A stretch of 64,000 bases of DNA from Sedimentitalea nanhaiensis DSM 24252. Lineage in GTDB: Bacteria > Pseudomonadota > Alphaproteobacteria > Rhodobacterales > Rhodobacteraceae. This document shows, in pieces, positions 28,122 to 36,219 of the stretch. How positions within the stretch are numbered: position 1 is the first letter of the stretch; each line of letters starts with the position of its first letter. A model generated the notes under the pieces. It was not told the DNA's origin. It searched no databases and worked only from the letters and a program-made list of their open reading frames with translations. A program made the translations under genes and the position numbers. The stretch is taken from assembly GCF_000473225.1 (NCBI RefSeq), contig NZ_KI421509.1, forward strand, positions 3,986,165 through 4,050,164, written 5' to 3'.

Positions 28122-31100
28122 GTGCCGACATCATCAACTGCTGAAACGGACGCATTTCGAATACTAGGTCTGGTCTGCAGAAATTCGATCCTTGGTATCA
28201 CAGTTCTGACGCCAACGGCGGTACTCGCCATTCCGTCGCCAGAGCTTGTGATCGGCTCGGTGTCGTCCTTGTCACAGGTCTTTGCCGTAGCCTTCGCCAC
28301 CACGGCGGGCGCTGGCGCTCTGATCGCCAAGCGGATGGGATTTGCACACAAACCGGGACGCGCTCCCGCGCGGTTTCCGGCTCGCCTGGTTACCGCATTG
28401 CTTCTTGTTTCGCTTGCGTTCGGGGCCCTGAATGTCTGGCAATATCGAAACCATCAGGCTCAGGAATTGGCCCGGTTGCAAGACACCCTGATCCGGCCCG
28501 CGCAGTTTGACGGAACCCAGATTCTGGACTCCGACCTGAAAGAGACCAGCTTTGGTAACCAGGAAAAAAGTCCTCTGGCGCTGAGTACTGCAGAAGCTCA
28601 GAACCTGCTGGAAAATACCGACGGCAAAAATGCTCCACTGTTCTTTGATGTGCGTGAAACCAGCGAGTATCGGATGGGAACACTGCCTGGCGCACGGCAT
28701 GTCCGCTTTCCCGATTTCCTGCAATCAAACATCCCGCTGGAAGGAAAGCAGGTTGTATTGTTCTGCCATAACGGCAACCGCAGCAGCGAAACATGCGCAG
28801 AACTGGCCGCGCGCGGGATCGATTGCCGATTTATCGCCGGCGGCATAGAAAAATGGATCGTCGAAGGTCGGGGTTTCAGCGACAAAAAGATCAAGACGCT
28901 GTCAGACCTCAGAGCAATCCCCGAATACGCCAACAAGGACGTGCTGCTCAGCACTGCGGATTTCGAAGACCTGCAAGCAAACACAGATCTGCAGATCGTA
29001 GATACCCGCTATCCGGGCGACTTTGCATCCGGGCACCTGCCCGGGGCGATCAACATCCCGGTACGCGCTCTGCCATCCGAAGAGCTGAAACGGCGCATCG
29101 CAGAATTGCAGGACAAGCCGACGATTGCAGCCTGCTACGATCGCCGCAGCTGTTTCATGTCACAGGTTCTTGGCCTTGAGATGAGTGAAGCAGGGATTGA
29201 TTTCCTCGGGCGATACACGACCCCGTGGGAATATTTCGTGGCCCCGCAACCAAAACCGCATGTACAGCTTTGGTTGGCCGAACAGAAGGTTTCCCTATGG
29301 CAAACCGGCGTGAACAAGCTTGCCGCGGCTCTGATCCGGATAGGTGAGCAATCTCATTTTGTGCTGGGCCTGTTGATGCTCGCGCTGCTGTCGCGGCTAT
29401 TGGTTGTTCCCATCGCGTTGAAATCGGAACGCGACCAAATAATATCCGCAAAACATGCCGACGAGTTGAAAGCGCTGAAAGGTCGGCTGAAAGGCGACCC
29501 TGCCCGCAAGGCGCGCGCGGTACAGCAGTTTTATGCGGATAAGGGTCTGACCCCGATGCGCAACCTCATCGCGTTGTTGTTCCTGCCGGTCATGATGCTG
29601 GGACTTAGCGCAACCGAACAGGCCAGCAGATCAATAGATGCTTCTTTCCTTTGGATTCCAAAACTGGGGCAGCCGGATGGAACGTATATCCTGCCAGCGC
29701 TGTTCGCGGTATTGGCGGGAACATATCTGCATTGGGCCGTGGCCAAATCCAAACGCCAGGCTGCTTTGTCGTGGCTGATTGGCGCGCCGGCGATGTTCGG
29801 GCTGGTGTTTCAGCTCAGCGCGGCGGGAAATATCTATCTCTGCATCAGTCTGACATTCCTGTTGATCCAAAGGGCCTATGTCACAGGCATCTGGGGGCGC
29901 GCAAAACGTCGGACTCTGGTGGCGTGGCAGCGTTGGAAGATACGCGCCCTCTTCCATGGCGTCGTCCCGCTTGATCATACCGATGAGCTGCAGAAATGTG
30001 GAAACAAAGCCTATCGCCTGTCGGTGCTCAAGAACACTGGTTTGCCTGTACCTGACGGTCTCGTCATCCGCTCCGAAGCGATCAGGGCATTCAGCCACAT
30101 GTCCAAAAAACAAAAAGAGGACTTCTCAAACATGGTTTGGCGCATAATGGGCCAACGACCCTGTGCCGTGCGCAGCTCGGCGGCCAACGAGGATGGTGCC
30201 GACCAGAGTTTTGCAGGTGTTTTTGAAAGCGTTTTGGAAGTGAAGCAATGCGGAATGCGCAAAGCACTCGATGAAGTGGTCGGGTCGTTCTCGTCCGCGC
30301 GTGCTCGGAGTTACGATAAAGATGGCGCAATCGGGCATGATGGTAACATCCTGGTGCAGCATATGATCAGATCGGACTACGCGGGTGTACTCTTTACCGA
30401 GGATCCGACCGCACCTGGATTGATGATGGTTGAATTGGTCAAAGGCTGTGGCGACGATCTGGTGTCTGGCCGGGTAACGCCGCAAAGCATGCGTTTTGGC
30501 CGCTATACACACGCGGCGATCGGAGATGAGACGCCCCCCATCGACATGGCACCATTGCTAGCTTTGGGAAGACAGATTGAAGCGGCATTCGGATGCCCGC
30601 AAGACATCGAATGGGCCTATGCCGATGGCGCGTTCCAGATCGTCCAAAGCCGGGATATCACGACGCTGACTGGCGCAAATCCGACCGAACTGGCACGTAC
30701 ACAGGAATGGCGACGCATTTTTGATGCCTATCAGGGTGCCGATCCTTACACTGTCATCCTCGAACAGGACGAAATGTCCGAGGTCCTGCCACGTCCCACG
30801 CCACTGTCCTTTTCGCTCATGGGACAGCTGTGGGCACCGGGTGGCAGCCTTGACATCGCATGTCGACACTTGGGTATCGGTTACAATCTGCCAGAAGGGC
30901 GCCCCGGGCATCTGGTCAACTTTTTTGGCCGGACGTATGTAGACCACGCGTTGAAGCAAAAAATGGCTCTGCGCCTCAGCAATGCCAAGGCACGGCAAAT
31001 GCGCAAACGCGCGGTTGGCTCGATCACACAGTTCCGCCAGGACACCATCCCTGCCCTGCAAGAAGATATGGCGGTCTGGCAGGCGATCGATTTCAACGCA

Positions 31101-32174
31101 CTGCCACAAGCTCAAATCATCCGCAGTATCGAGAAATTGCGGGATAAACTGGTACTTGATGTCTATGTCGAAGCCGAAAAGATCAACATCTTGGCCGGCT
31201 TTGCGATGACCCAGGCGCAGGCCTTTGCCAAGGGGGATGCAGACGCGCACAGCCGGCTGATGCATCCGGTTCTGCGGCACGCGCCGGTTAGCCTGATTGA
31301 TGCCTGTGCGAGTCTGAAAGGTGACGCCCAGAGAACGACGCTGATGGCTTTGATGGGGCATCGGGCGATATTCGACTATGAACTGAGCCTGCCGCGCTAC
31401 AGCGAAGCGCCCGAATTGCTTTGGCCTTTCCTGGAGAGTGCCACGCCCTTGGCGACCAATCTGAACGACGATCCCGACACGGTGCCCTCGGATCCGGTCG
31501 ACCTGGCCATCGCGCTTCAGGACCTCAAGGAACAGGCCAAGCACGAGGCGCTTAGAATCGTGGCCCAGATCCGGCGCGCGGTTCTGGCACTGGCTGAAAA
31601 AACCGGGCTTTTCGATCACATTTTCCATCTGGAAATGGAGGAACTGCTAAGCCTCACCAACGCAAACCTGATGACGCATAAAGCCAGGGCACAAGAGCGG
31701 AGGGAACGCGGGGCGCATCTTGCCAAAAACGCGCCCGAACGCGTCTCGCTGACCCTGCAGGAGTGCGAACTGCTTTCGGCATCGGTTCCAATCCACGACA
31801 ACAGGCATGGATCGGCGTTGGGAGGCACTTGCGTGTCAGGCTGTCAGGACGCAGACGGCCGCGTATTCGTCGTGGAGGATGAAACGGCAACTGACGCCAG
31901 CTCGTTTTGCGGGTTTGAAGATGGGGATGTTATCGTCTGCCACATCGTCAGCCCCTCCTGGCTACCTTATGTCCAGCGTTCCGGCGGAGTGTTGAGTGAG
32001 GTTGGCGGCTGGCTTAGCCATATGGCGATCGTGGCGCGCGAAAAAGGGATTCTGATGCATGTGAAATGTTCGGGCCTGGATCGATTACAGACTGGGATGA
32101 AGGTGAAAGCCGGAACAGATGGCTCCATCGTGGTGCTGGAAAAGAATTCGCTGGGTATACGCAAATCCGCCTGA
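28122..32174 (+). CDS. Multidomain membrane fusion: two rhodanese domains, YidC-like insertase domain, PEP-synthase-like phosphotransferase
   Basis: 1350 residues, numbered from GTG 28122, which has AAGGGG 10 bases upstream; TTG 28098 is an alternative without a ribosome site. N-terminal helices lie at about 23-37, 50-69 and 89-106. Rhodanese 1 (about 150-250) has active loop CHNGNR (Cys215). Rhodanese 2 (about 270-365) has loop CYDRRS (Cys338). A YidC/Oxa1-like domain (about 405-590) keeps the SRLLVVPI arginine, a charged coil and GLTPMRNL. A PEP-synthase-type ATP-grasp (about 625-870) has GNKAYRLSVLKNTGLPVPDG and CAVRSSAANEDG. The end has a swivelling domain GGWLSHMAIVARE with the phospho-His near 1300. 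I know of no characterised protein with this order. Function unknown; sulfur transfer plus ATP-driven phosphotransfer at the membrane is the simplest reading. Confidence 0.85.
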   Translation: MPTSSTAETDAFRILGLVCRNSILGITVLTPTAVLAIPSPELVIGSVSSLSQVFAVAFATTAGAGALIAKRMGFAHKPGRAPARFPARLVTALLLVSLAFGALNVWQYRNHQAQELARLQDTLIRPAQFDGTQILDSDLKETSFGNQEKSPLALSTAEAQNLLENTDGKNAPLFFDVRETSEYRMGTLPGARHVRFPDFLQSNIPLEGKQVVLFCHNGNRSSETCAELAARGIDCRFIAGGIEKWIVEGRGFSDKKIKTLSDLRAIPEYANKDVLLSTADFEDLQANTDLQIVDTRYPGDFASGHLPGAINIPVRALPSEELKRRIAELQDKPTIAACYDRRSCFMSQVLGLEMSEAGIDFLGRYTTPWEYFVAPQPKPHVQLWLAEQKVSLWQTGVNKLAAALIRIGEQSHFVLGLLMLALLSRLLVVPIALKSERDQIISAKHADELKALKGRLKGDPARKARAVQQFYADKGLTPMRNLIALLFLPVMMLGLSATEQASRSIDASFLWIPKLGQPDGTYILPALFAVLAGTYLHWAVAKSKRQAALSWLIGAPAMFGLVFQLSAAGNIYLCISLTFLLIQRAYVTGIWGRAKRRTLVAWQRWKIRALFHGVVPLDHTDELQKCGNKAYRLSVLKNTGLPVPDGLVIRSEAIRAFSHMSKKQKEDFSNMVWRIMGQRPCAVRSSAANEDGADQSFAGVFESVLEVKQCGMRKALDEVVGSFSSARARSYDKDGAIGHDGNILVQHMIRSDYAGVLFTEDPTAPGLMMVELVKGCGDDLVSGRVTPQSMRFGRYTHAAIGDETPPIDMAPLLALGRQIEAAFGCPQDIEWAYADGAFQIVQSRDITTLTGANPTELARTQEWRRIFDAYQGADPYTVILEQDEMSEVLPRPTPLSFSLMGQLWAPGGSLDIACRHLGIGYNLPEGRPGHLVNFFGRTYVDHALKQKMALRLSNAKARQMRKRAVGSITQFRQDTIPALQEDMAVWQAIDFNALPQAQIIRSIEKLRDKLVLDVYVEAEKINILAGFAMTQAQAFAKGDADAHSRLMHPVLRHAPVSLIDACASLKGDAQRTTLMALMGHRAIFDYELSLPRYSEAPELLWPFLESATPLATNLNDDPDTVPSDPVDLAIALQDLKEQAKHEALRIVAQIRRAVLALAEKTGLFDHIFHLEMEELLSLTNANLMTHKARAQERRERGAHLAKNAPERVSLTLQECELLSASVPIHDNRHGSALGGTCVSGCQDADGRVFVVEDETATDASSFCGFEDGDVIVCHIVSPSWLPYVQRSGGVLSEVGGWLSHMAIVAREKGILMHVKCSGLDRLQTGMKVKAGTDGSIVVLEKNSLGIRKSA

Positions 32175-32274
32175 CTTAGACGCGGTCTGATGCGATGGGC
32201 AAGGCAGATCGGATCGCCGTCTGTCTCAGCCCGGCGGATCTTTCGGAAAGCTGTACGGGCTTCCTTGTCTGACA

Positions 32275-32753
32275 TGCGCATCGCGCTTCTGTATGCCGTT
32301 GAAAAGGCGGCGCGTGGAAAACCCCCGGACGGACGTGTCGCCCTGCGCCAGCAAGACGCCAAACCCGTCTTTGGCGACCTTAAAGCCTGGCTGGCCGCGC
32401 AACTGAACCGCATCTCGGGCAAATCCGAGCGCGCCAGGGCGATCCGCCAGACCCTTGGTCGCATAAAGAAAATGTGTGGATATCCGATGAACGGCCCATT
32501 GGGGATCGTCAATAATTATATATAAATATCAATTCATTACGTGAATATCGAAAGAAATAATTACCGCATCGCTGGCTGCGAAAGCGGCGGCAACGCTGCG
32601 GTCGTCGCCTATCCCGCGATCGAAACCGCCAGGCCCAACGGCCTCGACCCACAGACCTGGCGCACCCGGGTCCTCGCCCGGATCGCCGATCGCAAAATCA
32701 CACGCCTCGACAAGCTCCTTCTCTGGCGTTACGCGGCCACGGCAGCGCAAAAG
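32275..32753 (+). pseudogene. IS66-family tnpC C-terminal remnant
   Basis: Rightward frames carry the end of an IS66 tnpC: LYAVEKAARGKPPDGRVALR, then DAKPVFGDLKAWLAAQLNRI to about 32520, an A/T-rich scar of about 40 bases replacing the LDNNxAERAM motif, and then NNYRIAGCESGGNAAVVAYP through ITRLDKLLLWRYAATAA to a normal C-terminus at 32753. The N-terminal two thirds are missing. It points opposite to the IS66 element at 22.7-24.6 kb. Confidence 0.8.
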
Positions 32754-33224
32754 GGAACGATCAGACCGCGCCAGAGCGGCCAAACCGAACCGCTTCTTTT
32801 ATTCTGACAATGGATGCCAACAATCTCGCCGGACTGCCCCGACCGCTGTCCGCATAAAGAGAGGAACCGGCAAAAAGCGCACGGACCCGTCCCGGCAACA
32901 ACCCGGATGCGCAAGGCCGACAGTACGTCCGACACGTCCGACGGAAAACTGGTCCGCCTCGTGGACTATTTCAGCGGCCTGTTAGTCAGCCGTGGAAAAA
33001 ATATCCTGTGGCAGGTCAATGGGAGAAGCGAGTAGAAGATCTTACTGCCAAGCAACTCGTCTCGCATTTCAGAGCTGTAGACGGCCTTTCATCGGCTAAC
33101 AACTGCAACAGATAGGCAAACGCCGGTTCGGGATTCAAAAAGCGATTGCACACAAGCCGCTGTCCCGCCGGTGCCTTCTGCTGCCAATACCGTTTCGAGT
33201 TCAACTTGTGACATCGGCGATCAG
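32754..33224. other. Spacer without recognisable gene
   Basis: About 470 bases after the IS66 remnant. Only short frames occur, including a leftward 62-codon frame at 33016-33204 that I do not recognise and that has no clear ribosome site. Probably decayed mobile-element DNA. Confidence 0.4.
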
Positions 33225-33971
33225 CTATCGCGTTGAAACCCCTGATTTCAGACAGCGATAGACGACAAGGTCTGGAAGATAGGCCAATATTCGGATGAAC
33301 CAGGAAAAGGGCGCCGGGAAATCGGTTCGAAACCGGGGGGTTCGCATCGCTTTAAGCACCCGGTTTGCAGCGTCTTCCGGCGTCATCAGCATCGGCATCC
33401 CGAAGCTGTTTTTCTCGGTCAAACGGGTTGCTATAAAACCGGGGTTGACCAACCGCACCACGACGCCTGTACCCTTGAGATCAAAGCGCATCGTCTCGGC
33501 AAGGCTGACGAGCGCCGCCTTGCTGGCACCGTAGCCGATGGCGGCAGGCAGCCCGCGATAGCCCGCCAACGACCCCACAAGTGTAATGTCACCCCGGCCC
33601 TTCTGCACAAAACCCGGAACGATTTCGCCCAACACACGCATCGCGCCGGTGAAATTGACCTCACACATCGCAAGCGCCGCATCGCTGTCCCATTCCGTAG
33701 TCCGCATCGGAGTGTAGGTCCCGGCATTGTAGATAACGCCGTCCACATCCCCGATTTCGGCGGCAATCCGGCGCACGGCTGCTGCGTCGGTCACGTCCAC
33801 AGGCATCGCGCGGGCCTTGGGCAACTCGTCACAGAGGCTGTCCAGCCGCTCGGCATTTCGCGCCGACAGGATCAGATGCGCCCCCCCAGCGCTCAATTGG
33901 CGGGCGATTTCGCGGCCGAGCCCTTCGCTCGCCCCTACGAGCCAATAGGTTTTGCCCGAAAACCCTGTCAC
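33225..33971 (-). CDS. Short-chain dehydrogenase/reductase
   Basis: A 248-residue SDR: nucleotide-binding GASEGLGREI near residue 13, NAG in VIYNAGTY, catalytic Ser in LVGSLAGYRG and YGASK (Tyr/Lys) near 145. PGFIATRLTEKNSFG and a hydrophobic C-terminal stretch (WFIRILAYLPDLVVYRCL) suggest membrane association. Its start overlaps the stop of the DUF1365 gene by four bases. It belongs to the conserved neighbourhood of DUF1365, FAD oxidoreductase and Cfa-type methyltransferase thought to modify membrane fatty acids; the exact oxidation step is not known. Confidence 0.85.
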   Translation of the reverse strand: MTGFSGKTYWLVGASEGLGREIARQLSAGGAHLILSARNAERLDSLCDELPKARAMPVDVTDAAAVRRIAAEIGDVDGVIYNAGTYTPMRTTEWDSDAALAMCEVNFTGAMRVLGEIVPGFVQKGRGDITLVGSLAGYRGLPAAIGYGASKAALVSLAETMRFDLKGTGVVVRLVNPGFIATRLTEKNSFGMPMLMTPEDAANRVLKAMRTPRFRTDFPAPFSWFIRILAYLPDLVVYRCLKSGVSTR

Positions 33972-34741
33972 TTGTCAGCACTAACAAAATTCTGACTGTC
34001 CGAGATCAGCAGTTCGGGTGCCGGTTGTCTCTTCAGAAACGGCGCCCGTTTTGCAAAAAGGATCACGGCCTCAAAATGAATCAGACCCAATACGCGCAAC
34101 GCTCCCAAGGGGCGACGCAGCGCCGCCCACAGCAGAGAACGGCTCGATGCAGGCCGGCGTGAGCCCGACAACGTGGCCACCACCCCCTGATCGCCGTTTT
34201 TATAGCTGATCCTGATGTCGATCTCGGTCTCGTCGATGCCAAAGTCGAAATGGTACTGCCCGTTCACACTCTGAAACGGCGACACATGCATCATCTTTTC
34301 TGACACCAGCCTGTCGCCCTTTGCAATCGGACCAAAATCTTCATGCGCGCAGAAATAACAGTGCCTGTGACCGAAAGTATTGTTGACCTCTGCCACAAAG
34401 GCCCGCGGTCTGCCGTCCACCATCGCGATCCAGAAACTCACGGGGTTGAAATGAAACCACAGAAAGCTGGGCTGAGTCAGCAGCAAAAGCTGAGCACCCT
34501 CCTGAGCGAAGCCACGCCGTAACAGTACCTCGCGGAACCATCCCACCCCGCGCCCGTCTCCACGCGGCCCGCCATGGTGGCGATCCCATATGGACCACAG
34601 GTTAAAGCGGTTGCGCGAAATCAACCACGGCGCGGCATCGCCCAGATCACTCAATACGTAGTCCACCCCATAAGTGAACGCGTGTCTCAGCGCGCCGCGC
34701 CGCGCATGGTGGGTTTGGGCCTGTACATGTTCTAGCATCAT
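33968..34741 (-). CDS. DUF1365 family protein
   Basis: A 257-residue DUF1365 protein. Typical segments: HVQAQTHHARRGALRHAFTY at the N-terminus, FNPVSFWIAMVDGRPRAFVA, EVNNTFGHRHCYF and KMMHVSPFQS. The family is found next to Cfa-type methyltransferases and FAD oxidoreductases; its biochemical role is unknown. ATG codons at 34741 and 34738 are both possible. A promoter-like TGATCC / TAATCC pair lies so close (see 34746-34775) that the message might be almost leaderless, which fits the absence of a ribosome site. Confidence 0.85.
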   Translation of the reverse strand: MMLEHVQAQTHHARRGALRHAFTYGVDYVLSDLGDAAPWLISRNRFNLWSIWDRHHGGPRGDGRGVGWFREVLLRRGFAQEGAQLLLLTQPSFLWFHFNPVSFWIAMVDGRPRAFVAEVNNTFGHRHCYFCAHEDFGPIAKGDRLVSEKMMHVSPFQSVNGQYHFDFGIDETEIDIRISYKNGDQGVVATLSGSRRPASSRSLLWAALRRPLGALRVLGLIHFEAVILFAKRAPFLKRQPAPELLISDSQNFVSADK

Positions 34742-34745
34742 GGGT

Positions 34746-34775
34746 GGATTACGCGCGCGCGCGCCCTTTGGATCA
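34746..34775 (-). promoter_or_regulatory. RpoE/ECF-like promoter candidate for DUF1365-SDR
   Basis: Leftward: TGATCC (34775-34770), an 18-base spacer rich in alternating GC, then TAATCC (34751-34746), 4 bases before the DUF1365 start. TGATCC is the -35 element described for RpoE-ChrR promoters of Rhodobacter, as I remember it; the -10 box fits only partly. Confidence 0.45.
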
Positions 34776-34816
34776 ATTGGCCCCCCTTGAGGCGAAAATT
34801 ATTCTGCGCCCATTTG

Positions 34817-34846
34817 TGATCCAACCTGCAAACGGCGGCGTATCTT
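34817..34846 (+). promoter_or_regulatory. RpoE/ECF-like promoter candidate for the FAD oxidoreductase-cfa operon
   Basis: TGATCC at 34817-34822, an 18-base spacer, then TATCTT at 34841-34846, 29 bases before the start codon. It has the same -35 hexamer and the same spacing as the oppositely directed site at 34746-34775. The co-occurrence in one divergent spacer suggests joint control by an ECF sigma factor of the RpoE-ChrR type. Confidence 0.5.
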
Positions 34847-34875
34847 ACTCATAATATTGAAAATACGAGGACGGT

Positions 34876-36219
34876 ATGTTGGATCAAACCCAGGGCTCGC
34901 GCAAGAAGATCGCGATTGTCGGAGGCGGCATTTCCGGCCTTTCCGCCGCATATTACCTGTCGCCCTACCACGACGTGACGCTGTTTGAGACCGCGCCGCG
35001 CCTGGGCGGCCATGCGCGCACCGTGATGGCGGGCCGTAACGGAGATCAACCGGTCGATACGGGCTTCATCGTTTTCAACTATGTGACCTACCCGTACCTT
35101 ACCCGCCTTTTCAGGGACCTCGACGTGCCGGTCATGAAAAGTGAGATGAGCTTTGGCGCCAGTATCAATGACGGCTGGCTCGAATACGGGCTGAACAATC
35201 TGGGCACCATCACAGCCCAGAAACGCAACCTGCTGCGACCGCAGTTTTACAAGATGATCGCCGACGTCATCCGCTTTGGCAAGCGAGCTGAGGCGGCCGC
35301 ACAATATGACGAGAAAACCATTGGCGAATTGGTGGACGATCTGGGTCTGGGCCGCTGGTTTCGTGACAATTACCTGATGCCGATGTGTGGCGCGATCTGG
35401 TCGACACCGGTGGGAGAAGTTGACCAGTTTCCAGCAAAATCCCTGGTCCAGTTCTTTCGCAATCATGCCCTGCTGGCGGGCATTGGCGCGCACCAATGGT
35501 GGACCGTCAAGGGCGGCAGCATCGAATATGTCCGGCGGCTGCAAGCCGCCCTGATCGCGCGCGGCTGCACTATTCGCACCGGCACACCCGTGCGCCAAGC
35601 CAATCGCGGAGCGTTCTCTGTAAGCGTCTCGGCGGGTAACGCCCCGGCAGAGGCCTATGACGAGTTGATCCTTGCGTGTCATTCCGATCAGGCGCTGGCC
35701 ATTTTAGGCGATGACGCTTCGCCGGTGGAAACGGCGGCACTTGGCAGTATCCGCTATCAACCCAACAAGGCCGTGTTGCACTGCGACCCTGGCCAGATGC
35801 CCCGGCACCGCGCCTGCTGGTCAAGCTGGTCCTATCGCTCGCAGGACGGCAATATCGGTGTCACGTACTGGATGAACAAGCTTCAGAATATCCCCGAAAG
35901 CGATCCGCTGTTCGTCACTCTGAACCCTTCGAGCGAGATCGCTCGGCACGCGATTTATGACGAAGTCGAATTCGCTCATCCAGTTTACGACAAGGCCGCA
36001 TTGAGGGCGCAGCAACGAATACGTCAGGTGCAGGGCAACAACCGCACCTGGTTTGCGGGGGCGTGGAACCGTCACGGTTTTCACGAAGACGGGATCGCCA
36101 GCGCCATGCGCATCGTTCGCATGCTCAACGACCGGCACCAATTCAAAGGAATGGAAAATGCGGCTTACCGACAAGGCTCTGAAATCGAATTTCCTTTCGA
36201 CCTGCGAACGTCTGCATGA
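34876..36219 (+). CDS. FAD-dependent oxidoreductase (amine-oxidase fold) of the Cfa cluster
   Basis: 447 residues with the NAD(P)-binding Rossmann/amine-oxidase fold: IAIVGGGISGLSAAYYL at the N-terminus (FAD), PRLGGHARTV, DTGFIVFN, and a C-terminal TWFAGAWNRHGFHEDGIASA FAD-binding end. Family members lie beside cyclopropane-synthase-type genes in many proteobacteria and are thought to act on membrane fatty acyl chains, for example by desaturation. The ATG has GAGGACGGT just upstream. It overlaps the cfa gene by 62 bases in another frame. Confidence 0.87.
   Translation: MLDQTQGSRKKIAIVGGGISGLSAAYYLSPYHDVTLFETAPRLGGHARTVMAGRNGDQPVDTGFIVFNYVTYPYLTRLFRDLDVPVMKSEMSFGASINDGWLEYGLNNLGTITAQKRNLLRPQFYKMIADVIRFGKRAEAAAQYDEKTIGELVDDLGLGRWFRDNYLMPMCGAIWSTPVGEVDQFPAKSLVQFFRNHALLAGIGAHQWWTVKGGSIEYVRRLQAALIARGCTIRTGTPVRQANRGAFSVSVSAGNAPAEAYDELILACHSDQALAILGDDASPVETAALGSIRYQPNKAVLHCDPGQMPRHRACWSSWSYRSQDGNIGVTYWMNKLQNIPESDPLFVTLNPSSEIARHAIYDEVEFAHPVYDKAALRAQQRIRQVQGNNRTWFAGAWNRHGFHEDGIASAMRIVRMLNDRHQFKGMENAAYRQGSEIEFPFDLRTSA

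Noticed and set aside
28122-29230. Rhodanese domains as arsenate reductase or Cdc25-like phosphatase
   Set aside because: Both active loops are of the six-residue sulfurtransferase type (CHNGNR, CYDRRS), not the seven-residue HCX5R loop of arsenate reductases and phosphatases.
33016-33204. A 62-codon leftward frame as a small gene
   Set aside because: Unknown sequence with no ribosome site in a region of decayed mobile-element DNA.
36053-36157. Upstream extension of the cfa reading frame
   Set aside because: It lies inside the FAD oxidoreductase gene and lacks family similarity; a good ribosome site supports ATG 36158.
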